Shown here: in pieces, positions 46,611 through 55,977 of the stretch
Layout: every line of letters begins with the position of its first letter
Numbering within the stretch: the stretch's first letter is position 1
Assembly (NCBI RefSeq): GCF_000482545.1
Contig: NZ_KI519454.1
Coordinates: 2,144,954 to 2,208,953 of the forward strand
Length of the DNA stretch: 64,000 nt
Reading direction: 5' to 3'
Source of the DNA: Arthrobacter sp. 35W
GTDB taxonomy: Bacteria; Actinomycetota; Actinomycetes; Actinomycetales; Micrococcaceae
Notes under the pieces: model-generated
Database searches by the model: none
Seen by the model: only the letters and a program-made list of their open reading frames with translations
Told to the model about the DNA's origin: nothing
Translations under genes and position numbers: made by a program

Positions 46611-47372
46611 ATGCCCAAAACCTTTGACCAGCTCATCGACGACGCCAACGCCGCCTCCGTGGATGGCTGGGATTTCTCCTGGCTGGACGGCCGGGCCACC
46701 GAGCAGCGCCCCTCCTGGGGCTACCAGCAGCAGATGGCGCTGCGCCTGGCCCGCGCCCGGGCCGCCCTTGACCTGCAGACGGGCGGCGGCGAAGTCCTCG
46801 CCGGTGCAAAGGAGTTCCCGCCCCTGATGGTCGCCACCGAAGGATGGCCGCCCAACATCGCCAAGGCGACGGCCTTGCTTCACCCACGCGGCGTGGCGGT
46901 GGTGGCCGATGAGGATGCCCCGCCGCTGCCCTTTGCCGACGGCGCGTTCGATCTGGTGACAAGCCGGCACCCCGTCACGGTGTGGTGGGACGAAATTGCC
47001 CGGGTGCTGGAACCCGGCGGCACCTACTTCTCCCAGCAGGTGGGCCCGGCGAGCGTGTTCGAGGTGGTGGAGTTCTTCCTCGGGCCGCAGAGCGAGGCCA
47101 CCCGCCACGGACGGCACCCCGATCTGGCCCGGGCCGGCGCCGAGGCCGCAGGGCTTCAGATCGTCCAGCTGCGCCCCCAGTCGCTGGCCACGGAGTTCTT
47201 CGACGTGGGGGCCGTGGTGTACTTCCTGCGCAAGGTGATCTGGATGGTCCCCGGCTTCACTGTGGAGCAGTACATGGACAAGCTGAAGAGCATGCACCGG
47301 CACATCCAGGAGCACGGGTCCTTCACGGCCACCACCACGCGGTACCTCATCGAGGCCCGCAAACCCGCCTGA
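46611..47372 (+). CDS. Class I SAM-dependent methyltransferase
   Basis: A 253-residue methyltransferase. Motif I is LDLQTGGGEVL (about 53-63), motif II is PLPFADGAFDLVTSRH, and the following LEPGGTYFSQQVG is motif III. These are consistent with the Methyltransf_11 group. The substrate is unknown. The ATG at 46611 lies 110 bases from the divergent epimerase start. A hairpin after its stop is shared with the convergent map gene. Confidence 0.9.
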   Translation: MPKTFDQLIDDANAASVDGWDFSWLDGRATEQRPSWGYQQQMALRLARARAALDLQTGGGEVLAGAKEFPPLMVATEGWPPNIAKATALLHPRGVAVVADEDAPPLPFADGAFDLVTSRHPVTVWWDEIARVLEPGGTYFSQQVGPASVFEVVEFFLGPQSEATRHGRHPDLARAGAEAAGLQIVQLRPQSLATEFFDVGAVVYFLRKVIWMVPGFTVEQYMDKLKSMHRHIQEHGSFTATTTRYLIEARKPA

Positions 47373-47398
47373 CGGCGGCGGGCCGGGCGCATGACATG

Positions 47399-47444
47399 GT
47401 TCCCCTTTGAGGACGCATTCGTGGACGCGTCATCAAAGGGGAAC
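47399..47444. terminator. Bidirectional hairpin between methyltransferase and map
   Basis: The arms 47399-47416 and 47427-47444 match at 17 of 18 positions around a ten-base loop. It lies 26 bases after the methyltransferase stop and 35 bases before the map stop on the other strand. It probably ends both transcripts. Confidence 0.75.
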
Positions 47445-47479
47445 TGCGTCCCAGCCTCGCTCGACCAGCGCGGGCCGGG

Positions 47480-48250
47480 CTACGGCAGGGTGAGGATGAC
47501 CGGGCCGTCGGCGGTGATGGCGATGGTGTGCTCGCTGTGGGCGGCGCGGCGGCCGTTGGCGGTGCGCAGCGTCCACTCGTCGTCGTCATAGTAGTAGTCG
47601 TCCTTCTTCTTGCCCAGGATCAGCATGGGTTCAATGGCGATCACCATGCCCTCCTCCAGCTTGATGCCGCGGCCCGGGCGGCCGTCGTTGGGCACCGACG
47701 GCTCCTCGTGCATGCTGCGGCCGACGCCGTGTCCGCCGTGGTCCGCCAGAATGCTGTAGCCGGCGCGGCGTGCTTCGCCGCCGATGGCGTAGGCCACGTC
47801 GCCCATCTTGTTGCCGATCCGGGCCGCCTCGATGCCGCGGGCCAGGGCCGCCTCGGTGGCCGCGATCAGGGCCAGATCCTCGTCAGCGGGCGTGCCGACG
47901 ACGAAGCTGATGGCCGCGTCGCCGCACCAGCCATCCACAAAGGCGCCGCAGTCGATGCTGACCAGATCGCCGTCGGCGAGCACATAGTCGGTGGGGATGC
48001 CGTGGATGATGGCATCGTTCACGGAGGTGCAGATGGTGCCGGTGAACGGCGTGTTGGCCCAGTGCGGGTGGTAGTTCAGGAAGGCCGGGGTGGCGCCGGC
48101 GTCGGCAATCACCGTCGCGGCGACGGCGTCGAGCTCCTTGAGCGTCATCCCGACGGCGGCGGCGGCCTTGACGGCGGCCAGCGCATTGGCCACCACCCGC
48201 CCGGCTTCGCGCATAATGGAAATCTCTGCTGGCGTCTTGATCTGGCCCAC
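47480..48250 (-). CDS. map: Type I methionyl aminopeptidase
   Basis: A 256-residue methionine aminopeptidase that removes the initiator Met after deformylation. Metal ligands are visible: the two Asp in DCGAFVDGWCGDAAISF, the His in HGGHGVG, the Glu in AIEPML and the Glu in HSEHTIAIT. An unusual acidic/Tyr insert, KKKDDYYYDDDEW, sits before the last ligand. A second map-like gene is at the right edge of the window. The N-terminal zinc-finger extension of some actinobacterial MetAP1c enzymes is absent. Confidence 0.95.
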   Translation of the reverse strand: MGQIKTPAEISIMREAGRVVANALAAVKAAAAVGMTLKELDAVAATVIADAGATPAFLNYHPHWANTPFTGTICTSVNDAIIHGIPTDYVLADGDLVSIDCGAFVDGWCGDAAISFVVGTPADEDLALIAATEAALARGIEAARIGNKMGDVAYAIGGEARRAGYSILADHGGHGVGRSMHEEPSVPNDGRPGRGIKLEEGMVIAIEPMLILGKKKDDYYYDDDEWTLRTANGRRAAHSEHTIAITADGPVILTLP

Positions 48251-48309
48251 TGCTGCCCCTTGGTGTTGGTCTTGTGCTTGCCGTCCACTTTACGCAGTAG
48301 CCTTTCAGG

Positions 48310-48990
48310 GTGCTCAATCAACCCTTCCTCGACGCCCTGCGCCCGGCCCTGGCGGCTGCGGCCCTGCCCGAGAAGGCAGCGGGCATGGCGGCCTACATGA
48401 AATCGTCCCAGCCGTATCTGGGGGTGCCGATGCCCATCCTCCGCCGCACCGTCAAGGCACTGGTCCTAGAGCATCCTTTCAGCGGTGCCGGGCAGCTGCT
48501 GGACACGGCGGCGGCGGTGTGGCGGGAGGCGTCCTTCCGGGAGGAGCGCTACGTGGCGTCGCTTCTGGCCGACCAGAAGCTGGCCCGCGGCGATTTGGAC
48601 TTCCTGCCGCTCTACGAGCAGATCATCTCCACCGGCGCCTGGTGGGACCACGTCGACGGCATCGCCGGACGCATCTGGGAGCTGCTGGAGGCACACCCCG
48701 GGCGGATGGGCCCGCTGCTGCGCAACTGGAGCGTGCACGAGGATTTCTGGTTCCGGCGCAGCGCCATCATTGCCCAGCTGCCCGCCAAGGAGGCCACCGA
48801 CACCGCTTTGCTGGCGGAGGTGGTCGAGCCGAATCTGGGCGAGAGCGAGTTCTTTGTCCGCAAGGCCATCGGCTGGTCGTTGCGGCAGTACGCCCGCACC
48901 GACCCGGCGTGGGTGCTGGCCTATGTGGCGGCGAACCGCTCCCGGCTGAGCCCGCTGTCCACCCGCGAGGCCATGAAGCACCTGGGTTGA
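48310..48990 (+). CDS. DNA alkylation repair protein (AlkD-like HEAT repeat glycosylase)
   Basis: A 226-residue all-helical protein. AYMKSSQPYLGVPMPILRRTVKAL and WWDHVDGIAGRIW are typical of the DNA_alkylation_repair family, as is the final EFFVRKAIGWSLRQYARTDPAWVLAYV. Members excise N3- or N7-alkylated purines without base flipping. It starts with GTG at 48310, 59 bases from the divergent map gene. Confidence 0.93.
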   Translation: MLNQPFLDALRPALAAAALPEKAAGMAAYMKSSQPYLGVPMPILRRTVKALVLEHPFSGAGQLLDTAAAVWREASFREERYVASLLADQKLARGDLDFLPLYEQIISTGAWWDHVDGIAGRIWELLEAHPGRMGPLLRNWSVHEDFWFRRSAIIAQLPAKEATDTALLAEVVEPNLGESEFFVRKAIGWSLRQYARTDPAWVLAYVAANRSRLSPLSTREAMKHLG

Positions 48991-48997
48991 GGTGCCG

Positions 48998-50605
48998 TCA
49001 GACCCGCCGTGGATGCCGGAACAGGACGTGGGTCTTCTTGTCGAAGAACATCAGGTAGATGGCGAAGGAGAACCCGACGCCGATCGCCACACCGCGCACC
49101 ACTTCCATGGGGATCCACTGGAAAACGCTCAGCTGGTCCGTGAGGGCAATCAGGGTGAAGAAGGCCGTCAGGTAGAACACCGTGCGCAGCTGCCATCCGT
49201 CGCCGATGCCCGTGACGGTGAAGAAGGCCAGCAGCCACAGCATGTACCAGGGCTGGATCATGGGCGCCAGCAGCACGACGGCGGAAAAGGCCCAGGCGGC
49301 CCGGCGGACCACCAGGGTGCCGTAGCCGCGTTCACCGAGGGCGCCGCCGTCCATCCGGCCCGTGAAATCAAGCCCCAAGGGGCCGGTGCGGACCGGGCGC
49401 AGCGTGAGCCACACGACGGCGAGGATGGACAGGACGGTGCCGACCTTCTGGATGACATCGATGAAGGGATCGCCCGATCCGCCGAACAGCGATGCACCCA
49501 AGCCCACGGCATGGCTCAACAGGCCCACCGGGGCGTACCAAATCCACACCGCGCTGGAGGTCTGCAGGGCACCCAGCCAGCCAAACCCCAGCCCGTTGAC
49601 CATCCCGGCGGCGGCCAGCAGCCCCGTGGAAATGCCCAGAGTCGCCGCCCAGCACAGGAACTTCCGGCCCCAGCCCGCCCGGTGGCCCGCCCACAACAGA
49701 CCGGCGAAGGGCAGCGCGATCAGGGTGATCGGCTTGATGGCGATCGAGGCCGTGATGAGGATGATGCCCAGCACCGGGCGCTTGACGGCGGCGTAGTAGA
49801 TGCCGGCCACCACCAGGCCCAGCATCAGGGAATCGTTGTGCGCACTGGCGATGAAGTTGATCAGCACCACGGGGTTCAACGCCACCAGCCACAGCGCGCG
49901 GTGCGGATTCACACCGTTCAGGGCAGCCAGTTTGGGTACGAAGACCGCCAGCAGGACCACGCCGGCAAGGGCCGCGATCCGGAACGGGATCAGCGCGAGC
50001 TCCGGGACGCCGCCGCTGATGGCCACAGCACCCTGCTCGATCCAAAGCCACAGGGGGCCGTAGGGTGTGGGCGCCTCGGTCCAGAGCGTATCCGGCCCCA
50101 GCGAATAGTAGTTGTTCAGGGCCGAGATGCCGTTCGTATACGGGTCAAGCCCCTGCATCATCAGCCGCCCCTGGCCGATGTAGGCGTAGGAATCGCGGCT
50201 GAACAGCGGCAGGGAGAACATCATGGGCAGGGACCACATCCACATCGCCCGCATCAGCACGGGGCGCGAGTGGGCATCCCAGCTGCCAATCCGCTGGGCG
50301 AGCCGCAGCCAGGACCGCAGGAGCAGCAGGGCACCGACGCACAGCAGCACCGTGCAGATGATGACGGCGATGGGCGAGGTGCGCGCGATGATGAACAGCG
50401 GGGTGCGGATCAGGGTGCTGCTGCCGGCCAGCCAACCAACACCCGCCGAGCCAAGGACCATCAGCACAGAGCCGACGAATCCCTGCAGGATGGCCGTCCG
50501 GGCACCATTGGCGGCGCCGCCGCCCGGTGCATCAGAGCCGTGAAGCGCCTTGGGAGCAGCCAAGGAATCCCCCACTCCGCGCTTGCGCAACTCTGAGGTC
50601 ACCAT
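48998..50605 (-). CDS. MptB-like polyprenol-phosphomannose alpha-1,6-mannosyltransferase (copy 1)
   Basis: A 535-residue GT-C membrane glycosyltransferase with about 12 helices. The first extracellular loop carries SLPLFSRDSYAYIGQGRLMMQGLDPY, including the GT-C type catalytic Asp, and NPVVLINFIASAHNDSLMLGL is the MptB/DUF2029-like signature. It probably extends the lipomannan alpha-1,6 backbone using polyprenyl-phosphate mannose outside the membrane. ATG 50605 is chosen; an adjacent TTG at 50608 exists. It is divergent from the GT87-like pair and has a paralogue at 53570. Confidence 0.85.
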   Translation of the reverse strand: MVTSELRKRGVGDSLAAPKALHGSDAPGGGAANGARTAILQGFVGSVLMVLGSAGVGWLAGSSTLIRTPLFIIARTSPIAVIICTVLLCVGALLLLRSWLRLAQRIGSWDAHSRPVLMRAMWMWSLPMMFSLPLFSRDSYAYIGQGRLMMQGLDPYTNGISALNNYYSLGPDTLWTEAPTPYGPLWLWIEQGAVAISGGVPELALIPFRIAALAGVVLLAVFVPKLAALNGVNPHRALWLVALNPVVLINFIASAHNDSLMLGLVVAGIYYAAVKRPVLGIILITASIAIKPITLIALPFAGLLWAGHRAGWGRKFLCWAATLGISTGLLAAAGMVNGLGFGWLGALQTSSAVWIWYAPVGLLSHAVGLGASLFGGSGDPFIDVIQKVGTVLSILAVVWLTLRPVRTGPLGLDFTGRMDGGALGERGYGTLVVRRAAWAFSAVVLLAPMIQPWYMLWLLAFFTVTGIGDGWQLRTVFYLTAFFTLIALTDQLSVFQWIPMEVVRGVAIGVGFSFAIYLMFFDKKTHVLFRHPRRV

Positions 50606-50835
50606 CAATTAGCAGTCCTGTCCGGGCGTCTTCCCTGGGCCGGCAGTACCCGCCGTCGTGATCATCTGGTATGGAATAGTGCCACTTTAGCACCGCAGCG
50701 GGTGTCGACCCGGTTCGTTTCGGCACGGCCAGACGGCGGGAAATGGGGGCTGGGATAGGATGGAACCGGCCGGCGCATGCCCCACGGCAGCCCGGCGAAG
50801 CCCTGTGACTGTACCTATCTGACAAGGATTCTCCC

Positions 50836-52143
50836 ATTTCCACGGACTCATTTTTCAGCGCTCTCACACGGTTCCGCCGCCGGATCATTCCGGCCCGCGC
50901 CGAGGCCTTCCTGAACTCCCCCAAGGGCCTGCTGGCCGGCTTCATCATCATCCATCTGGTGTTTTTGGTGTTCTCGCTGGCCATCTCCCTGCGCGGGGAG
51001 GCCTTCAGCGACACCTTCATCTACCGCGAATGGACCATCGCCGGATTCAATGACGCCAATCTCAGCGGCGGCCCCAGCCCCTGGGTGTACCCGATCCTGG
51101 CCCTGATGCCCATGGCCGTGGCAGGCATTGCCGGCCCCGGACCGTTCTTCTTCCTCTGGGTGTTGATGATCACCATCCTCAACGGATTGGCCGTGGCCAA
51201 GCTCACCGATTGGGGGCGGAGCCAGCACGCCATCCGCGCCGCCTGGTGGTGGCTGGTGTTCGTGTTCATCATGGGCTGGCTCGGCTTCGCCCGGGTGGAC
51301 GGCATCACCGCACCGATCGTGCTCCTCGCCCTGGCCTTCGGCGTCGCCCAGCCGTTCATCGCCGGCCTCCTGCTGGCCATCGGCACCTGGATGAAGGTCT
51401 GGCCGGCCGCCGTCATGCTTGCGCTCTTCACCGTAGTGAAGAACCGCGTGCAGGTGGTTCTCTCCGGCGTCCTGGCCACCGTCTTCGTCGTCGGCCTGGC
51501 CGCCGCCATGGGCGCCGTGCCCAAGCTGCTGGACTTCCTCACCCAGCAGGGTGACCGCGGCATGCAGCTCGAGGCCACCTTCACCACACCGTGGTTGTGG
51601 CTCTCCGTGCTCGGCATCGGGGATTCGCGCATGTACATGAACACCGACATCAACTCCATGCAGGTGGATGGCCCGGGCACCGCGTTCATGTCCTGGCTGA
51701 TGCAGCCTCTGCTGATTGTCGCCGCCATCATCGTGGCAGCCCTGACGTTCTGGGCGCTGCACAACGGCAAGCGCACCGGCGGCGCAGACCGCACCGAGCT
51801 GCTGCTGGCCGGGTCCCTGACCATGGCCACGGCCTTCGTGGTGTTCAACAAGGTGGGCTCCCCCCAGTTCATGGTGTGGCTGGCCCCCGCCGTCGCCGTC
51901 GGACTGGCCCACAACTTCAAGGAATGGCGGGTGCCGGCCACCATGCTGATTGCCATCGCCGTGGCCACGTTCTTCGTCTACCCGCTGTTCTACGACGCCC
52001 TCAGCCACAACAACCCGCTCATGGCGCTGGTTCTCACCACCCGCAACGTGCTGCTGGTGGTGCTGTTCTGCTGGTCCATGCGGCGCCTGTTCCTCCTGGG
52101 CAAAAAAGAGCCCAGCGCCCACCTTGCGGCCAAGGAGTCCTAA
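50836..52143 (+). CDS. GT87-like mannosyltransferase (copy 1), probable ATT start
   Basis: A 435-residue membrane protein with about nine to eleven helices. EAFSDTFIYREWTIAGFN has the GT-C Asp, and WVYPILALMPMAVAG and KVWPAAVMLALFTVVKN are typical of DUF2029/GT87 mannosyltransferases. The only well-placed start is ATT at 50836, preceded by AAGGA seven bases upstream. In frame there is a stop at 50806-50808, and no ATG, GTG or TTG occurs until well inside conserved sequence. The first residues ISTDSFFSALTRFRRRI align with the paralogue just downstream, whose start is also ATT. Confidence 0.82.
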   Translation: MSTDSFFSALTRFRRRIIPARAEAFLNSPKGLLAGFIIIHLVFLVFSLAISLRGEAFSDTFIYREWTIAGFNDANLSGGPSPWVYPILALMPMAVAGIAGPGPFFFLWVLMITILNGLAVAKLTDWGRSQHAIRAAWWWLVFVFIMGWLGFARVDGITAPIVLLALAFGVAQPFIAGLLLAIGTWMKVWPAAVMLALFTVVKNRVQVVLSGVLATVFVVGLAAAMGAVPKLLDFLTQQGDRGMQLEATFTTPWLWLSVLGIGDSRMYMNTDINSMQVDGPGTAFMSWLMQPLLIVAAIIVAALTFWALHNGKRTGGADRTELLLAGSLTMATAFVVFNKVGSPQFMVWLAPAVAVGLAHNFKEWRVPATMLIAIAVATFFVYPLFYDALSHNNPLMALVLTTRNVLLVVLFCWSMRRLFLLGKKEPSAHLAAKES

Positions 52144-52144
52144 G

Positions 52145-53431
52145 ATTTCTGCAACGTTTTTTGACCGTCTGATCCGCCTCCGCAGCACGGTCCTGCCCCC
52201 TGCCGCCATCGACTGGTTTTCCCGGCCCGCCAGCGTCTGGTGGGGTTTCGCCGTCGTCCACCTGTTCTTTCTGGGCTGGATGGCCACGTTCTTTGTCCAC
52301 GGCAACACCTTCTCCGATACGGAGCAGTACCGCCAGTGGGCCATGGACGGCTACAACCCCGCCGATCTGGACGGCAAAATCAGTCCATGGGTCTACCCGG
52401 TGCTGGCGCAGATTCCGATCTTCCTGGCCAACATCGCCGGGCCCAGCGTCTACCTGCTGGTCTGGACGCTTGTCATCACGGCCCTGAACGCCGTGGGGCT
52501 GCTGTTCCTCACCCGTGGCCCCCGCCGCACCAAGGGCATCGCCCCGGCGTGGTGGTGGCTGTTCTTCACTGTCTTCATGGGCTACCTCAGTTTTGCCCGG
52601 GTGGAGGGCATCACGGCCCCCATCGTGCTCATTGCCCTGCTATACGCGGCCGAGCGCCCGGTGGTGGCGGGCTTGCTGCTGAGCATCGCCACCTGGATCA
52701 AGGTGTGGCCGGCTGCCGTTCTGCTGCCGATCGTCATTGCCAGCCGCCAGCGCCTGGCCGTGCTGGCCACGGGCGCGGCGGTGACCGCTGTCGTCGCCGT
52801 TGGGACCTGGGTTTCCGGTGGATTCAGCCACATTCTGGACTTCCTCACCAACCAGGGCGAGCGCGGCATGCAGCTTGAGGCCACGTTCTCCACCCCCTGG
52901 GTGTGGCTGAGCGTGTTCAACGTGGGCGGCTCGAAGATTGCGGACAACGTGGCCATCAACTCCACGGAGGTCTACGGCCCCGGCGCGTCCGTGGCGGCCT
53001 TCCTGATGCAGCCGCTGCTGGTGCTGGCGGCCGCCGTCGGCGCAGCCCTGCTCATCTGGGCCCTGCGCCGCGGTGCCGAGCGCGAGGAGTTGTTCCTGGA
53101 GGGCGCCTTGCTGATGACGACGGCGTTCGTGGTGTTCAACAAGGTGGGCTCCCCGCAGTTCATCATCTGGCTGGCCCCCGTGGTGGTGGCCGGTCTGACC
53201 CACGACTGGAACCGCTGGAAGGTGCCCGCCGCGCTGCTGATGGGCATCGCCGTAACCACCTTCGTGATCTACCCGCTGTTCTACACGCCGCTGATCCACG
53301 CCAACCCGATCATGGCGGCGGTGCTGACCACCCGCAATGTGCTGCTGGTGGTGCTCCTGTGGTGGTCCATCCAGCGGACGGTGGAGCTGGGCCGCAACGC
53401 CAAGCCGGCCGCTCTGGCCGCCTCCGCCTAG
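52145..53431 (+). CDS. GT87-like mannosyltransferase (copy 2), probable ATT start
   Basis: A 428-residue paralogue of the preceding gene, starting one base after its stop. AAGGAG lies seven bases before ATT at 52145, giving ISATFFDRLIRLRSTVLP, which aligns with the first residues of copy 1. Conserved stretches include NTFSDTEQYRQWAMDGYNPADL (GT-C Asp region), SPWVYPVLAQIPIF and IKVWPAAVLLPIV. AFVVFNKVGSPQFIIWLAPVV is nearly identical in both. It is probably another polyprenyl-phosphate-mannose-dependent transferase in lipomannan synthesis. It has a strong terminator hairpin after it. Confidence 0.82.
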   Translation: MSATFFDRLIRLRSTVLPPAAIDWFSRPASVWWGFAVVHLFFLGWMATFFVHGNTFSDTEQYRQWAMDGYNPADLDGKISPWVYPVLAQIPIFLANIAGPSVYLLVWTLVITALNAVGLLFLTRGPRRTKGIAPAWWWLFFTVFMGYLSFARVEGITAPIVLIALLYAAERPVVAGLLLSIATWIKVWPAAVLLPIVIASRQRLAVLATGAAVTAVVAVGTWVSGGFSHILDFLTNQGERGMQLEATFSTPWVWLSVFNVGGSKIADNVAINSTEVYGPGASVAAFLMQPLLVLAAAVGAALLIWALRRGAEREELFLEGALLMTTAFVVFNKVGSPQFIIWLAPVVVAGLTHDWNRWKVPAALLMGIAVTTFVIYPLFYTPLIHANPIMAAVLTTRNVLLVVLLWWSIQRTVELGRNAKPAALAASA

Positions 53432-53462
53432 CCGGCTCCGCCAAAGAGCCGCGCCAAAGACT

Positions 53463-53509
53463 ACCGCGCCCCGCTGCCCTCCCCTTGTGGGATGGCGGCG
53501 GGGCGCGGT
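53463..53509. terminator. Terminator hairpin between convergent glycosyltransferase genes
   Basis: The arms 53463-53474 and 53498-53509 are perfectly complementary over 12 bases, with further GCC/GGC pairing inside. The hairpin is followed by TCTTGGTT. It lies 32 bases after copy 2 of the GT87-like genes and before the end of the second MptB-like gene. Confidence 0.7.
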
Positions 53510-53569
53510 TCTTGGTTAAGGCGTGGTTTCCTCGTGCGGCTGCGGTGCCGTACTAGTCCACAGGCCGTC

Positions 53570-55165
53570 CTAGGACAGCGGCCTGCGGAGCTTGAACCAT
53601 TGGCTGGGCGTGCCCTGCACCAACAGCCTGCGCGTGTGGATGTCCAGCACCAGCAGGTACACGGTGAAGGACAATGCCACGATGTAGGCCAGCGAGGACA
53701 CCTGTACCTGCAGGTCCACGAAGGACCAGACGGAGAGCTGGTCCTGGGCGCCAAACACCACGAAGAACGTGATGGCGACGTAGAGCGACTTGATCTGCCA
53801 GTCGTCGCGGATCCCCGTCACGGCGAGGAACGGAATGAACCAGAGGATGTACCAGGGCTGGATGATCGGGGACAGCATGACGACGGCGGCAAACGCCAGC
53901 CCCAGCCGGCGCACCAGGTGAGAGTAGTCGCCGCGGAACATCAGCACCAGCACCAGGGCCATGCCTGACCATTTCATGCCCGTGCGCAGCCAATCGGCGA
54001 TCGATCCGCCGGGGAGGCCGATCATATTGGCCAGGCTTTCCACCTGCTGCCCCAGGAAGCCCGAGGGCGAATAGCCCGTGTAGCCCGGCGTCGGATCCAG
54101 AATGGCCCAGGTCCAGCCGATGCCAAGGTGGTACGGAATTCCGCTGAGCACCAGCACGCCAAAGCTGATGCCCGCCGTCGCCGCCCAGAAGAGGAACTTG
54201 CGCGCCATGGTGGCGCCGGCCCCGGCCCACATGAGGCCCAGGAACGGCAGCAGAATGATGGTGATCGGCTTGATGCCGATGGACGCCGTCACCAGCAGGA
54301 TGCCCGTGATGTGGCGGCCCGTGGCGGCAAAGTAGACGCCCGCCACCGCCAGTCCAACCATCAGGGCGTCATTGTGGGCGCTGGCCACGAAGCTGATCAG
54401 GAACAGCGGGTTGGCGACGGCAATCCACAGGGCGCGGCCGCCGCTGATGCCATGCAGCTCCGCCAGCCGGGGAACGAAGATGACACACAGCAGCACGCCG
54501 ACGCCGGCCAACAGCCGGAACAGCAGCACCGAGGCATCGGGCTGGGCGCCGGTGATGCCGACGATGGCCCGCGCCAGCCACAGGAAGTAGGGGCCGTAGG
54601 GCGTCTTGGCCTCGGCCCAGGTGGGGTCCGCCCCCAGCGAGAACCAGTTGCTCAGGGAGCTGATGCCCTCGGTGTAGGGGTCCCTCCCCTCGAGCATCAG
54701 CCGGCCCTGGCCGGTGTACGCGTAGACATCCCGGGAGTAGATGGGCACCGCGAAGAGCATGGGCAGCGACCATGCGCCGACGGCGGCAGCCACCGACGTC
54801 AGGGAGCCGGGGCCCCAGTCCTTGAGCCGCTGGCCCAGCCGCAGCCATGAGCGGACCAGCAGCATGGCGCCCAGCGTCAGCAGCACCGTGGAGGTGGCGA
54901 CGCCCCAGCCCTCGGTGCGCAGGGCGATGACGAGCGGATGCCTGACCATAGGGGACCCGTTGGCGATCCAGCCAGCACCGATGGACCCGGCAAACATCAT
55001 TAGGGAGCCGATGAAGCCCTGCAGGATGGCGATGTAGGCCTTGGGCTTCCGGGCCGGTTCCACAGGTGCAGAGGTGGGGGCAGGGCTCGCCTCTGAGCGG
55101 GCGGAGTCTTCCTCCACCCGTCCCTGATCTTCGGACGTGCCCATGCGTAAACCGCCTGACGTCAT
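53570..55165 (-). CDS. MptB-like alpha-1,6-mannosyltransferase (copy 2)
   Basis: A 531-residue paralogue of the gene at 48998. AVPIYSRDVYAYTGQGRLMLEGRDPYTEG has the GT-C Asp, and NPLFLISFVASAHNDALMVGLAVAG and SIGIKPITIILLPFLGLMW are shared with copy 1. The first 40 residues are an acidic, disordered tail. The genes on this 6-kb segment read inward or outward symmetrically: MptB left, two GT87 right, MptB left. The start at 55165 is the first ATG; 55144 is an alternative. Confidence 0.85.
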   Translation of the reverse strand: MTSGGLRMGTSEDQGRVEEDSARSEASPAPTSAPVEPARKPKAYIAILQGFIGSLMMFAGSIGAGWIANGSPMVRHPLVIALRTEGWGVATSTVLLTLGAMLLVRSWLRLGQRLKDWGPGSLTSVAAAVGAWSLPMLFAVPIYSRDVYAYTGQGRLMLEGRDPYTEGISSLSNWFSLGADPTWAEAKTPYGPYFLWLARAIVGITGAQPDASVLLFRLLAGVGVLLCVIFVPRLAELHGISGGRALWIAVANPLFLISFVASAHNDALMVGLAVAGVYFAATGRHITGILLVTASIGIKPITIILLPFLGLMWAGAGATMARKFLFWAATAGISFGVLVLSGIPYHLGIGWTWAILDPTPGYTGYSPSGFLGQQVESLANMIGLPGGSIADWLRTGMKWSGMALVLVLMFRGDYSHLVRRLGLAFAAVVMLSPIIQPWYILWFIPFLAVTGIRDDWQIKSLYVAITFFVVFGAQDQLSVWSFVDLQVQVSSLAYIVALSFTVYLLVLDIHTRRLLVQGTPSQWFKLRRPLS

Positions 55166-55325
55166 GATTGTTCAAGTCCCTTGGATCCGTTGGTACAGCA
55201 TTGCCGGAACAGGCCCTCGGGGCGGTTCAACGACCTCGCCATTTTAGCAGCCACCCCCCGGCCATTCCCCGCGGCGTCACAGTGTTATCCGCGTCTCACC
55301 GCCATGGTGGCGGTACATTTGTCCA

Positions 55326-55922
55326 GTGCCTATATCTAATGAACGCATTGTATGGATCGACTGCGAGATGACCGGGCTGGACCTGGAAAATGACGCGCTC
55401 ATCGAGGTGGCCGCGCTGGTCACGGACTCCGAGCTGAACATTCTCGGCGACGGCGTGGACGTCGTCATCAAGCCCGAGCCCGCCGCCCTGGCGCAGATGA
55501 ACGACTTTGTGCGCGATATGCACACCACCTCCAAACTCCTTGACGAGCTCCCCCACGGCATCACCATGGCCGAGGCCGAGGCCAAGGTGCTGGCCTACAT
55601 CCAGGAGCACGTGCCGGATCCCAACAAGGCACCGCTGGCCGGCAACTCGGTGGGCACCGACAGGATGTTCCTGGCCCGTGACATGCCCTCCATCGTGGAG
55701 CACCTGCACTACCGGGTCATTGATGTCTCCACCATCAAGGAGCTCTCGCGCCGCTGGTACGCCCGCGCCTACTTCCAGTCCCCGGCCAAGCACGGCGGCC
55801 ACCGCGCCCTGGGCGACATCCAGGACTCGATCAACGAGCTCAAGTACTACCGCGAGGCCGTGTTTGTGCCCGCCCCGGGCCCCGATTCGGCCACGGCAAA
55901 AGAGATTGCAAAGAAATTTTAG
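55326..55922 (+). CDS. orn: Oligoribonuclease
   Basis: A 198-residue DEDDh 3'-5' exonuclease that degrades two- to five-base RNA leftovers. The active residues lie in WIDCEMTGLD (DEx motif), NSVGTDRMFL and HRALGDIQDSI (H and D). The length and sequence are typical. It starts with GTG at 55326. A strong terminator follows and then tRNA-His, an order conserved in many actinobacteria. Confidence 0.97.
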   Translation: MPISNERIVWIDCEMTGLDLENDALIEVAALVTDSELNILGDGVDVVIKPEPAALAQMNDFVRDMHTTSKLLDELPHGITMAEAEAKVLAYIQEHVPDPNKAPLAGNSVGTDRMFLARDMPSIVEHLHYRVIDVSTIKELSRRWYARAYFQSPAKHGGHRALGDIQDSINELKYYREAVFVPAPGPDSATAKEIAKKF

Positions 55923-55933
55923 AAGTTCCTGGA

Positions 55934-55977
55934 CCCGCTGAAATCCCTGTAAATACGGGGATTTCAGCGGGTTTTTT
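55934..55977 (+). terminator. Rho-independent terminator after orn
   Basis: Perfect arms at about 55934-55947 and 55958-55971 (CCCGCTGAAATCCC and its complement) enclose a ten-base loop and are followed directly by a six-T run (55972-55977). This is the clearest classical terminator in the window. Confidence 0.93.
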
